From NCBI RefSeq assembly GCF_028476545.1, contig NW_026733201.1:171396-235395 (forward strand): DNA of 64,000 nucleotides, written 5' to 3'. The notes beneath the pieces were generated by a model. That model was not told the origin of the DNA. It saw nothing but the letters and a program-made list of their open reading frames with translations, and ran no database searches. Source of the DNA: Physella acuta. Its lineage: Eukaryota > Mollusca > Gastropoda > Physidae. Shown here piece by piece: positions 11,160 through 24,300 of the stretch. Position 1 is the stretch's first letter. The number at the start of each line of letters is the position of its first letter. Made by a program: the position numbers and the translations under genes.

Positions 11160-12728
11160 TTCTTTGTATCAATATGGTCGTGCGCAGGACATTGTATCAA
11201 CATAGCCGTGGTCAGGACATTGTATCAACATAGCCGTTTTCTGGACATTTTCATTGTATCAACATAGCCGTGTTTTGGACATTTTCATTGTATCAACAAA
11301 GCCGTGTTCTGGACATTTTCATTGTATCAATATGGTCGTGCGCAGGACATTGTATCAACATAGCTCTGGTCAGGACATTGTATCAACATAGCCGTGGTCA
11401 GGACATTGTATCAACATAGCCGTGGTCAGGACATTTTCATTGTATCAACATAGCCGTGGTTAGGACTTTTTCATTGTTTCAACATAGCTTTGCTCAGGAC
11501 ATTGTATCAACATAGCCGTGGTCAGAATATTGTATCAACATAGCCGTGGTCAGGACATTGTATCAACATAGCCGTGGTCAGGACATTGTATCAACATAGC
11601 CGTGGTTAGGACATTGTATCAACATAGCCGTGGTCAGGACATTGTATCAACATAGCCGTGGTCAGGACATTGTATCAACATAGCCGTGGTTAGGACATTG
11701 TATCAACATAGCCGTGGTTAGGACATTGTATCAACATAGCCGTGGTCAGGACATTGTATCAATATGGTCGTGCGCAGGACATTGTATCAACATAGCCCTG
11801 CTCAGGACATTGTATCAACATAGCCGTGGTCAGGACATTGTATCAATATGGTCGTGCGCAGGACATTGTATCAACATAGCCCTGCTCAGGACATTGTATC
11901 AACATAGCCGTGGTCAGGACATTGTATCAACATAGCCGTGGTTAGGACATTGTATCAACATAGCCGTGGTTAGGACATTGTATCAACATAGCCGTGGTCA
12001 GGACATTGTATCAACATAGCCGTGGTTAGGACATTGTATCAACATAGCCGTGGTTAGGACATTTTCATTGTATCAACATGGCCGTGGTTAGGACATTGTA
12101 TCAACATAGCCGTGGTTAGGACATTGTATCAACATAGCTGTGGTTAGGACATTGTATCAACATAGCCGTGGTTAGGACATTTTCATTGTATCAACATGGC
12201 CGTGGTTAGGACATTGTATCAACATAGCCGTGGTTAGGACATTGTATCAACATAGCCGTGGTCAGGACATTGTATCAACATAGCTGTGGTTAGGACATTG
12301 TATCAACATAGCCGTGGTTAGGACATTTTCATTGTATCAACATGGCCGTGGTTAGGACATTGTATCAACATAGCCGTGGTTAGGACATTTTCATTGTATC
12401 AACATGGCCGTGGTTAGGACATTGTATCAACATAGCTGTGGTTAGGACATTGTATCAACATAGCCGTGGTCAGGACATTGTATCAACATAGCCGTGGTCA
12501 GGACATTGTATCAACATAGCCGTGGTCAGGACATTGTATCAACATAGCCGTGGTCAGGACATTGTATCAACATAGCCGTGGTCAGGACATTGTATCAACA
12601 TAGCCGTGGTTAGGACATTGTATCAACATAGCCGTGGTCAGGACATTGTATCAACATAGCCGTGGTCAGGACATTGTATCAACATAGCCGTGGTTAGGAC
12701 ATTGTATCAACATAGCCGTGGTTAGGAC
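11160..12728. repeat. 28-bp minisatellite with higher-order structure
   Basis: About 54 copies of a unit containing ACATTGTATCAACATAGCCG and GTGGTCAGG. A 34-bp variant with an extra TTTTCA, often paired with CATGGCCG, recurs at regular spacing. Between about 12055 and 12430, one 34-bp unit plus two or three 28-bp units form repeated blocks of about 90-120 bp. If the candidate exons at 10518 and 11086 are real, this array lies in their downstream intron. Confidence 0.96.
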
Positions 12729-13030
12729 ACATTCACTGTATAATCATTTGATGGGGTTATGGTCTATCATTACGTTATGTTGTGACATAAGAGTTCAGGT
12801 AGTGGTTGAGTAACTAAATAAAAATGTTACAAAGAGACTTGTTTAAAAATTGTTTTCTCAATGTTTCTTTTTGTCTGTGCTATGGGTGTGGGGGAGGGTG
12901 TAAATGTCTAGATTTGATTAATATTAATAGTGTAGACTTATGGAACTGGTATATGGTGTGGGGTTTTGAATATAAAATTTCATATTTTAGTGTTGTATCA
13001 CATGTCAGCCGAGGGCCCTTGGTTTTTTAG
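12729..13030. other. spacer, no gene seen
   Basis: Unique sequence between the 28-bp and 42-bp arrays. No exon or mobile element recognised. Confidence 0.5.
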
Positions 13031-13312
13031 GCTATTGTGGCCAGTTGGCCAACTGTTTTGTTTCTATACAAGGCTATTGTGGCCAGTTGGCCAACTGTTT
13101 TGTTTCTGTACAAGGCTATTGTGGCCAATTGGCCAACTGTTTTGTTTCTATACAAGGCTATTGTGGCCAATTGGCCAACTGTTTTGTTTCTATACAAGGC
13201 TATTGTGGCCAGTTGGCCAACTGTTTTGTTTCTGTACAAGGCTATTGTGGCCAATTGGCCAACTGTTTTGTTTCTATACAAGGCTATTGTGGCCAGTTGG
13301 CCAACTGTTTTA
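13031..13312. repeat. 42-bp minisatellite, about 6.7 copies
   Basis: Unit contains GGCTATTGTGGCCAGTTGGC and CAACTGTTTTGTTTC. Copies differ at two sites (GCCAGTTGG versus GCCAATTGG, and TCTATAC versus TCTGTAC). Each unit has the near-palindrome TTGGCCAATTGGCCAA or its variant. Four different reading frames stay open because 42 is a multiple of three. Confidence 0.95.
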
Positions 13313-13484
13313 TAAGGTGATCGCAATAATTGACATATGAAATGCTTACAGTTACAGGCTAGTCCCAGATTAACATACGCTCTTGAAAATTGGATAATAT
13401 AAATCTCACTCCCAACACACAAACATGTCACCCTAGAATATAACACAAACGATATAACTTCCGATGACTAACCTTAGTGCAGTC

Positions 13485-14331
<847 letters not shown>

Positions 14332-15105
14332 TGCAGTACACGGATCAAAAATAGTCTGATTTGTATTCTAAAATCTGAACATGAAAACCGGGATAACCCT
14401 TCAGTATTAATTTTTTTTTAACAAAATGCGTTACCTCCCTTTAATTCACTTGAATCGGAAAAGGACGGCAGAAGTTTTGCTTGATGATTTCGTAAGAAAA
14501 TAAAATACGTGTAGAAATCTTTATAATAAAAGGATTTTAAGTAAACCCATTAAAAATAAGAAAATAAATGTTGATGTTCTTTAGCTGTAATAGTTAAAAT
14601 AAAAACGTTATTTTGCAAATACAAAAAAAAAGATTTCTAAATTGACCTTTTTTTTTGGCCGCCCGCACGTTTTTAGGTAAATAATTAGTTTACCTAACAT
14701 CTTTGTTCACTTAAGTGTTACATTTTTTCCATCGGATTGTAAGTACTGTCACAGATTTACAATAGTTACAATTGTAACATATTTTTCTGGCACGTACTTT
14801 AATTTATTGAAAATGGTTTATTTATCTATATAACAAAACTTATAATTTCATTTTTTTTTCAAAACCTGAAATTAAAAAATAATAATTAGTTGATAATATA
14901 GAGAAAATTATTCTCCCAATAAAATTTCGATATACATATTTGAAAGCGCATTCCCAGTTATAAAATTCATTTGTTTATATTTTTTTTTACAATGCGTGAT
15001 GTTTGTATGGACGGGGTGAAGGTCGGTAGACGCAGGTCAGGTCAAAGTGTCCTACAACATCTTGCATTGCAGGTAATGTTCGTCCTGTCTTGCCACTCGT
15101 TGCAC

Positions 15106-15107
<2 letters not shown>
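14332..15107. other. AT-rich sequence, no gene seen
   Basis: Very AT-rich with many poly-A and poly-T tracts. No coding exon, array or transposon ends identified. Confidence 0.5.

Positions 15108-15193
<86 letters not shown>
15108..15193. repeat. (TA)n microsatellite, about 43 copies
   Basis: Uninterrupted dinucleotide tract. Short open frames crossing it are artefacts. Confidence 0.98.
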
Positions 15194-15196
<3 letters not shown>

Positions 15197-15455
15197 TCTA
15201 GTGATCTCTCTAACTCTATTGTCCCCACTCTGGCAACTACACACGGGCAAATGTTAGAAAGAGTCGCGTTGGTCTCTGTGTATCTACGGTGTTATCATTA
15301 ATCTAAGACCCCCCCCCCACCCCCTTCCCTCAAGACACATGAACCCACATTCACAAGCTCTCAAATCTACACGGAGAATTAAGTAAACAAACAGAAGTCA
15401 CTGCTGTAATAGCCGTATCTCAATATACTTATCACTATAATCACACATATCCACC

Positions 15456-16090
15456 TAGTACACAACCAACTAGTACACAGAACCAACTAGTACACAGAAC
15501 CAACTAGTACACATAACCACCTAGGACACACTACCACCTAGTACACACAGCCAACTAGTACACACAACAACTAGTACAGAAACAGCTAGTACACAACCAA
15601 CTAGTACACACAACCACCTAGTACAGAACCAACTATATCCACCTAGTACACACAACCACCTAGTACACACAACCAACTAGTACACACAGCCACCTAGTAC
15701 ACACAACCAACTAGTACACACAACCACCTAGTACACACAACCACCTAGTACACACAACCACCTAGTACACACAACCACCTAGTACACACAACCACCTATT
15801 ACACACAGCCAACTAGTACACAGTACCAACTAGTACACAGAACCACCTAGAACACAACCACCTAGTACACACAACCACCTAGTACACACAACCAACTAGT
15901 ACAGAACCAACTAGTACACACCACCACCTAGTACACACAACCACCTAGTACACATAACCACCTAGTACACACAACCACCTAGTACACATAACCACCTAGT
16001 ACACACAACCACCTAATACACACAACCACCTAGTACAGTACCAACTACTACACATAACCACCTAGTACACACAACTTGACACAACCACCT
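15456..16090. repeat. ~17-bp minisatellite (ACCACCTAGTACACACA)
   Basis: About 37 copies of ACCACCTAGTACACACA and ACCAACTAGTACACAGA variants, with frequent one- to three-base length changes. Confidence 0.95.
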
Positions 16091-16093
16091 AGT

Positions 16094-16094
<1 letters not shown>

Positions 16095-16171
<77 letters not shown>
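16095..16171. repeat. compound (CA)n(TA)n microsatellite
   Basis: A (CA)n tract passes directly into (TA)n, followed by GTGTGCGCGCGC. It abuts the 17-bp array. Confidence 0.97.
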
Positions 16172-16172
<1 letters not shown>

Positions 16173-16353
16173 GTGTGCGCGCGCTTGTGTGTGTGTTAAA
16201 TGAAAAACGGTTCAACGATAAGTAAACAAATGCTAGTGAAAATAAGCACGTATTCTAAGATAGGAAATAAAATGTAAACTGATGGTATTTTAGCTAGAGA
16301 GTTAGTGCATGCTTTGCTTTTGTGTCACGCGGCTCCCTCAGTATACTCTATAC

Positions 16354-16570
16354 CAGGGGTCTCCAAACTTTTCAGTCCGAGGGCCGCATTAACTATCAAA
16401 TTTCAGTTCGGGGGCCAGTTACTTCCAGACATGTCTTTGATTTTTCTGGACAAAGTTCCTCAGCCATCACCAACAAACGTTTTTTCCTTGGACAAAAAGA
16501 TCTCCGCGGGCCGGATGCGAGGACTTCGCGGGCCGCATCCGGCCCGCGGGCCGTAGTTTGGAGACCCCTG
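16354..16570. mobile_element. hAT-type MITE, 217 bp, perfect 8-bp duplication
   Basis: Ends CAGGGGTCTCCAAACT and AGTTTGGAGACCCCTG match the copy at 3369-3575, in inverted orientation. CTCTATAC flanks it at 16346-16353 and 16571-16578 without mismatch, so this insertion looks younger than the first. The interior is GC-rich near one end (GGCCCGCGGGCC) and has no coding capacity. Confidence 0.93.
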
Positions 16571-17079
16571 CTCTATACCACTGAAGGTTGAATATCCGCA
16601 CAAACATGTGAAATATATAAAAGTCCGCATCCATGAAGAAACGAAGAATGGAAAAGAAATAGATCTAGATCCATATAACACATGCCATTAGAGCAAAAGA
16701 AAATGACTTTTTGAAAAGCCCTTGTAAGGTCGACAAAAAATAAACGAAATCAAAGACTATTTTAAAACACCCTACATGGAACAATCATTTGTCAGAGTTC
16801 GGTTGCTGTTTGTGTATTTTAAATTCTAAAATGAGCTAAATTTATTGGCATAAACGAACGCTGGTCCGGACTAAGTTATTTTAGGGAACGTCGGCTTTGT
16901 ATAAACAATGTCTTTGTAGGAGGTGATGACAGCTGTTATTTATACTTAAGTGTGTGCCCGTGTTTGATTCTTTTTTAAAGGTAATAAGCGTGTTTTTGTA
17001 AACATTAAAGGATTGGTTTTTATAGTGAAAGAAAAAAAAACAATTACTCTGTAACATGAAATTTACTATAATTTGTAAG
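16571..17079. other. spacer, no gene seen
   Basis: Unique sequence between two MITEs. No supported exon. Confidence 0.5.
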
Positions 17080-17266
17080 CAGAGGCGTAGCTGGGGGAGG
17101 GGGGGGGGGAGCGGGGGGGGGGGGGGGGGGTACGACGACATATTTGCCCGGGTGCCGACCTTAGGGGGGTGAAAAATGGGTTGGAAAAACAAATTGAAAG
17201 TTCGAGGGGGGGGGGTGCAAATCGAAAGTTTGTCCTCGGGCGCCGGGAAGGGTCGCTACGCCTCTG
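17080..17266. mobile_element. second hAT-type MITE family, 187 bp
   Basis: Ends CAGAGGCGTAGC and GCTACGCCTCTG are perfect inverted repeats. TTTGTAAG flanks both sides (17072-17079 and 17267-17274), a perfect 8-bp duplication. The interior is unusually G-rich with several long G runs. Confidence 0.92.
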
Positions 17267-17387
17267 TTTGTAAGGAAAATTTGGGGGCCCCTAAGACACG
17301 AAGAGATTCATTTTTTTTTGGACACCTTTCTTTTTTTATGTACTTAAAGTACTAACAAACAAAACAAGGTAATTAAAAAGTCTAGTG

Positions 17388-18078
17388 ACAATTTTAGCGC
17401 AATTTCCTTATGTTATCTAAAAATAGCTCTGTCGTAGCGTAAATCAAGAGCAGGGTTAGTAAAACCATTGGTTAGTTATTAAAACGTTTTTTATTAATTT
17501 TTTTCAGTATTTTACATGTTTTATTTACAATAGAGTTACATGACTAAAAACCATTGCGCGCCTACTGAACGTGATGGCGCAGCTATGGAACGCGATGGCG
17601 CAGCTATTGAACGTGATGACGCGTGTGGTGTGGTTGGAAAAAATGCCTACTAATTCGGTCCAAATTTTAATTAATTCAAAATTTTTTTTGTGACCGAACG
17701 AAAGGATATTTTTGAAAACTTTCTTCGGCAATATTGTTCTAAATTATGGCAGGAATCGATTGGTACATGTTTCAAGTCGCTTAGTGGTCTGGTTGCCGAG
17801 ATATGGGCAAAAAACTGCATTTTTTCGAGGTTTTTTGGCTTTTCCGGGAAATCCATGAAAGAAACCCGTAACTTTTATGGCCTATGTTCATCCTCGTAAC
17901 TTGCTTAACATAATTGCTTTTGGAACTAGTCATCGATATTGCTTCGTTGAGGAGGAGATACGACTTAAAGCCCGGACACACATTCATCCATACATTCATA
18001 CATTCATTCATCCATCCATTCCCAGAAATGACGAGTTAATAAACGCAATTCTCCAGAATGGAAATTGCGCTAAAAATT
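17388..18078. repeat. possible degraded TIR element
   Basis: CAATTTTAGCGCAATTTCC at the left (17389-17407) is inverted at the right as GGAAATTGCGCTAAAAATTG (18059-18078), with one extra base. No convincing target duplication was found. The interior has a (CATT)n-like patch near 17985-18020 and short uninformative open frames. It may be a decayed DNA transposon. Confidence 0.4.
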
Positions 18079-18489
18079 GAATATACTTAGCCAAATGAAA
18101 TTAATCTTTCGAAAAACCCTTCCTAAGAACTACATTAAAATGTAAAAAGAGGTAAGCAAAATCATTCTGAATCTCAGCAGCTATAGACCTTAAAGAAATG
18201 TTGACACATCTTTCATGAAATGAGACGGTCATACACTATACAGTTATTTGTTATACGTTTTATTGGACAATGAGAAAAATCCCGACGAAGTTTTGTACAG
18301 ATGATGCTAAAAATCTCTTTTTGGGCGTACCTTGTAAATGAAAAATCGATTTCAGCTCATAGTGAGCTCTAGCCTACTAGATCTAGATCTAGATTCTAGA
18401 TCTAGTAGCAAGGAAAAACCTAGGCTTTTTACATCGCCCTTTTGATCACCTATACCGTTAAAAATCTGGCAACTTTTTCATACATTCCG

Positions 18490-18600
18490 GAACTTTTGAC
18501 GTCAGAGACGGCCATCTTTTCACAGGCATTGTGAAAGTGTGTTGTTCATTCGTTTTTCTTCTCGACGAGAAGACATTGAAACTTATTGTGTCTGCAATCA
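18490..18600 (+). promoter_or_regulatory. probable promoter / 5' UTR of PTP4A
   Basis: Contains a full palindromic CRE, TGACGTCA (18497-18504), and a YY1-type GCCATCTTTT (18511-18520) just upstream of an ATG and the strong donor CTG|GTAAGT at 18619. This pairing is typical of TATA-less housekeeping promoters. Assignment to PTP4A is inferred from strand, order and reading frame. No other plus-strand gene lies between here and the phosphatase exons. Confidence 0.45.
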
Positions 18601-18618
18601 ATGAGCAGATTCATACTG
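18601..18618 (+). CDS. candidate first coding exon of a longer PTP4A isoform
   Basis: ATG at 18601 opens six codons (MSRFIL) and ends at a strong donor, CTG|GTAAGT. Joined in phase 0 to the block at 27187 and then to 28350, the frame continues without a stop into the conserved PTP4A start. It could equally be 5' UTR that happens to be open. Confidence 0.35.
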
Positions 18619-18923
18619 GTAAGTAACTAAATCATTAAATTTTAGCTTTATAGTATCCTGGTTTAGTTCTAAATGTAATTCAAATTAATTTATAATCCCA
18701 TAATTCAGTGATTTTTTTAGCCAGGACTCAGCCACTGCTGACTGACAGCTAGCTAAGCCAGACCTACCGTGTTTTAAACTTATTTTTAGTTGTTAGACTA
18801 GAATTAGAATGTAGATTAGATAGATCTAGAATTTTCTAGATCTAGAATAGATTAGTTCTAGAATATTAAGGATACGCTTGAGTTAGTTATCAAGCTTTGT
18901 CCTAGACTAGTCTATTTGATTCT

Positions 18924-19465
18924 GGTAATCTATCGTTTTGGGTACGTAAAATCGCCCGCGGCTATTTATGTACGAAAACGTTACCTCATTGTCAAGGCTT
19001 TAATAGAAGTATATTGTCATACTTTTGTGTCAAATATTATAGATAAATGAATAATAAACCTAAATCAATGGCTAAATATATCGATATAGGCCAGAAATTA
19101 ACTTTAAACAGCAGTGTCTGAGAGCAAGATTTGCTATATAAACAGCAGCCATTTGTAAAATAGAGTGGCTTCCCCCTGAATCTGGCGCTAAAAGCTTATA
19201 AAAATAAAACTTAGACAAGATGGCTGCTATAGTCAATGAGCATGGTTGCATCTGTTGGAAACATCGCTAGTCTTCATTTATTACGGAAAAGTTTTAATTC
19301 AATTGTTTAAAAACAGGTACATAAATGAATCAAAGAAACATTTTTGAATTTTTTAAAACATAAATCCTCCTCAAAATGTGAAATAATTATTAAAATTTAA
19401 GGAGTCACCTGTTTTTCACATTACAAATCGCGGGCGATTTTACGTACCCAAAACGATAGATTACC
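18924..19465. mobile_element. TIR element family 1, copy 1 (GGTAATC ends), 542 bp
   Basis: Perfect inverted repeats of about 37 bp begin GGTAATCTATCGTTTTGGGT. TTGATTCT flanks both sides (18916-18923 and 19466-19473), a perfect 8-bp duplication. There is no coding capacity. The interior carries AAGATGGCTGC, a YY1-like word. A copy at 48458-48997 is roughly 5-8% diverged by eye. The superfamily is uncertain: GG-starting ends with an 8-bp duplication are compatible with Merlin, but no transposase is present to test this. Confidence 0.9.
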
Positions 19466-19473
19466 TTGATTCT

Positions 19474-22400
19474 TTCACATTTCACACCCAACTCTCAACT
19501 CAGTCAACTGGTTCTTGTGTCATTTTACTTCGCCAAAACACGGAGGCTAGATCTAGATTCTAGAATAGATCTAGATATCTATAGCAGCAAATCTACTTAA
19601 GGGTAGTGTAGATTCTACACACTGGCTTCTACATTGTTAGGGCCTAGAATATTATAGGCCCCTACCAACCACTGCTGAACCAGTGAGTGTGGTGTAGCCA
19701 GAGGTAGGCCTAGCCCTGCCCTATCCTAGGTCTAGAGTCTACTGAGACTCCTCAGGTTACAGTCAGTAGTGTGGTGTGTAGTGCCAGGACTGTGGCACTT
19801 AGTAAGTAGATTACAAGACTTATTTCTACTAAAATCTTTACGTAAATGGGCAAATCCCTCTAATCTTGTTGGGATTTTTATGACAGCAATGATTTTTCTG
19901 ATCCTGGCTAGATTTTTAGATGCAGTGTGGGCCTACTTAATTTGGTTATTACTAGTGTCTTGAACTAGAACTGAAAAATTGTAATTTTAAACAGAGAATC
20001 CAACAGAAAAATTCTGAGAATGTAGGTTAACACTTAATTTTTATTAGGTGAGCAGGTCTAGGTATTTCAACAATCAGACAACTAAAATGTAGTTTCTAGC
20101 CAGAAAATGATGTGCATAGCACTAAATGTTCATTGTGTAGTCTTGTTGTCTTGATTAATACTTTGAGTAGATAGGCTATTAAAATAGTTTTTTAAAAAAT
20201 ATGTTATACTTTACTTATAGACTAGAACTCTTTTGCTAGATATACTATATCATGAACTATACTATGAACCCTCAAGCCCTGACAACTCTCCTGAAGCGCA
20301 ACTGCTCGACCTCACGGTACAGATAGTTTTGTTAGAAGAATAAGGATAAAAAGATCATTTGATCACATTACGCAGCTGTAAAAGAAAATTTGAACCCATT
20401 GCACAGCTACTAATAGTATTTAATTTAAGCCTATTGCACACCTATTAAATCTTGGAACTTCTGTCGGCCAGACTAACGTTCGGGGGGGGGGGGGTGGGGG
20501 TGGAAGAAGCTTCTTCCGAGTAGTCACTTTATAACTAAAAGCAAGGTTTTTAACTTTTAACTCACTCTGGTGTTATGAACGTATCCATATATTTATGCAT
20601 ACGCCTGAATAATTACTAATTTAGTTACTGCTTCGTCTGGATAAATAGTTCATTGATACTGGTTAAGCTGATTCTCCATTATTTACCATTTAAGAAATGG
20701 ATGTTTGAGTCTTCAATTCTATATCAAAATAAATAGCAATATTGACAACATTATTTCAGTGCCAGGTGTAGCCCTAGGCTTTTCTAGGACTGTAATTATG
20801 TCCTGCCAATATTGCTTTTTTCAGTACCTGCACCTTCTTCCAGCACTTAAACATGTTTACCAAAATAAAATAGACCTTGTAAGTTGCATTTTAATTTTGA
20901 AATTTAGGTCCCTACAGGTTTTTCATTGCAATCTAATAATAATTTCAGTTCCTGGATCAGTTTTAGTTTAAAATGTGAAGTTTTGTTATCTTGTATTGCA
21001 TAAACTTGGGTTAAGCCAATACTTAGCGATAGGATATGTCAAATTAATAATTTTAGTATTTATGAGGATGTGCTTCTAATTCATTCATACTACACTCAAT
21101 GATACTTTTTAATAACAATATATGCCTGTTTAATACCTTTCATGATAGTATCTATTATACATTTTTAACGTCATTGCGATTTTGGATACGCACTAAAAAG
21201 GAAAAACATGTATAAAATTTATTAAAATAATGCTGAAAACTGTCAGAATGTTTATTTATTGATAGGGGTAAAATATGTTTGCTGGTACTGTATCCCACAA
21301 CGATTTTTCTGAAAATGTATTTTTAAATTACGTGTGATTTCTACTTCTGTTAACACTTGTTCTGCACACATTTCTTACCATTTACAATAGTAAATATTAA
21401 AATAAGACAATCAGTTCACATGATATAAACATTTGGTTGTCATGTTGTAAGCAAGTTTGATACATTTTAAACAGTTTGCCATTTAGCCAATGTAATGCAG
21501 ATTTGAAGAATGTAAATAGTTGCAAATATGTTCTGTGAAAGCTTAGCCTCATGTTGTGATGGAATTGTTGTACATATCTTTTTTTATTTATTGTAGTTTT
21601 TTTTTTATTCTCATACTTTTACATCCTTTTTATTGTTCCATTTGTGTTTAGACTGTATAGGTCAATATCCAAAAACCGTTGAAAGCAAAGCAATCTTATT
21701 CCTTGTCATACAAGTAACACTATTTGTAGTTTCTCTGTGCTGTTCTCCTAGGCCTCTGGTTTGCTATTATTCCACCTGTTTTTCTGTTCAGGTTTTCATT
21801 ATTTTTGACTCTGCTTTTCAAATTTGTCATATTGTGCAGATGTTTTTCATACCCAAAAAGTCTCTGATTGTGCCGATTGTGCCCGTTTTTTATAGTGTTA
21901 TTAAAAGTGTTCTGGCGCTGAAAATGCACTTGTGTAATTGCTGTTTTATATTCAGTTTTGTCTCTTTATTCCTCTCCCACCCCCTCAACCAAACAGCACA
22001 TGGTTTTGCAGTCAGAGGTGTTAGCCCCTCTAAATGCTCAATCATTATAGATCGAAGATCTTTGTCAGCCCTAATAGGTTGACCAATAGTGTTGAGTTGT
22101 TTGGGAGGGCCTTCTGTCGACTCTCTATTATCTGCATAGTGGGGATTAATTTAAGTCTTATATTTTTCTCGTTTGTTTTGACATGTGTCAACATTTTTGT
22201 GAGCTTTAGCTTTCTTTGTGAAAAATTGTTACTTCTTACAATTATATTGCTTTTGCGAATGCTGTTTTGTATAGCTGTTACTCGCGTCATAGCTATGTGT
22301 ACGAACGTGTTAAGCGAAGTATAAATGAACCGCCTGTTGCAGTGTGACGTTATGACGTCTGTGTACTGGTATGGAAATAACTCGAGAATTGAATGCGTAT

Positions 22401-24300
22401 TGTCGACTTAGTTTTCATTTTGTTTATCTCGCGAAATAAACATGTTCGGGCTACTTGTCGTTCAGGATGTTGAAATAAACATAATCTAACGCAGCCCGTG
22501 TGATTTCTAATTTTGGACAGTTTAAATTAAAATATATTTAATGAAAACAAAATTGTGGACCTTATTGGTGAAATCTAATTATACTAATGGTTCCCCGTGA
22601 AATGACGATAGAAGAAAGCTTGTGTGAATTTTACTAGTAATTTGTGTTTTTATAGCACTATTTTCCCATTCTAGAGCCAAAATCGATTTTAAGGGATTTT
22701 CTTTAGGCATCGTACTTGAATCCTCGTTCAGGCTTGTGTTTGAAGTTTTTTATTTTCCTGTTTTATGTTTTTCATTCTGCGTCGACTATTCAATGTATAG
22801 AATTGCCTTGTTTGTTGTCGACGTGGTGATAATTATCATAATAGTAGTGTATTCATTGAGGCTAACGCCGACTTTCTATGTATTATATTTATAATCACAC
22901 TAGTCCATAATTAAGTTTTATATATAGCTTTGATGTTTACTTGTGTGTTTCTTGCTTTGTTCTATCGACATAAGATCTATAATCCTATTTGAAAGTATTG
23001 CTTTTTACTAGATGAGCAGACAAGCCGTGTAGACTATTGTTGCTTGAAGACCAGTATTTTCTTAGCCGTGGCAATATTGGCGGAGATTTGTCTAACGTAT
23101 TATGTTTATGTAGTGTTTAGTTGCGTGTATTAGGGGGTACCATTGCCAACCAATCCTGTAGGCCCCCTGTTTGAACATTCCACGATATCGTGCTTATCTT
23201 TCCACGCAGCCCTCGTTGACAGTCAACTTGAAGACACTTTTTATATTCAAGTCCGTGGCGCGTCTCAGTCAGATTTAAAAAAAAAGTAACGTGCAGTGTA
23301 TTTCAATTTCCTTCGGGATATGTGCGTCAGACAGACTGTGTTGTTTGAGGGGCATGTGTTGTTGTATAGGTTCCACTGGTACATGTGCTTGCTGTCTGCC
23401 CTGACCTTTAACCGTGTTCTGTGATGCAATGCGCTTTTACTCGTGAATGGGTCACAGAATGCGGCATACCCCGTGATCTATTTTCTGCTAGGTTTGTCAT
23501 GCGCAGTCCTTGCAAATATCCAGTCGGTATTTTAATATAGTACTGTCTAGGATGGTCTATGCCTTGTGTTACGAATGAAGTAGTAGACGACACACTTGCT
23601 ATCTATCCGTTCCTAGTTTACGGCTTATGCTCGGTATTGTAATGGTTAACATGGTGTATGGGGGGGGGGGGGGGGATAAAAAGCTTTAGAATTGTTTTGT
23701 TAGTTTTAGACCACATCTAAGCAGCGTTTTGATAACTATTCGCAGTCTTGTATTTATCTTTCAACGCTTTACTTTAAAGAAAGATGGAACTAGATTTTTC
23801 TATATTGATTTTCTCTTCAGCTTTTCACTCCATTTTTCCATTGGCTAGACGTTTAATGGTCCAATTGAAGCGGAATACCTTCCTTGTTGCTATCTACTAT
23901 CTGTCGTCAAACATTGTTTTGCTGTGCTGGTCTTGTGTCCAAGTTGGAAGTAGACAGTTAATCTCATTTTTTTTAATAGGCTACTGACAGAACGAGTTTA
24001 AAAAAAAAATGTACACGCTTCTGCTTTAAATAAACAAACATTAGCCGATCGCCCATTGATGGGCTAGACTTGAATACAATAGGGGTGGAAAGTCTTGCTT
24101 GCAGTGTATTTGGTCTCATTACACGATTGACTGGTTGTGTACGACAGTCATTTATTTTCTGTCGCCTGACCCATATGTACACGAGGTTGTGAGGTTAATC
24201 GATATTTTCTCAAGTTCTAATAGAACAGTTAATTAGTCTGCTTCCTCGATCATCTAATGGCTGCACGTCATTGCTTTTTTATGTACTTGAACTTGTAAGG
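19474..24300 (+). other. AT-rich intronic sequence (inferred PTP4A intron 1)
   Basis: About 4.8 kb with no supported exon, RNA gene or complete transposon. Open frames at 21633-22324 are hydrophobic, T-rich and lack motifs or conserved splice structure. G-rich runs occur near 20482-20500 and 23659-23675. Confidence 0.5.

Noticed and set aside
21633-22324. Hydrophobic open frames of 96-149 codons suggesting a membrane protein
   Set aside because: The frames arise in T-rich sequence, overlap each other in different frames, and show no family pattern or splice context.
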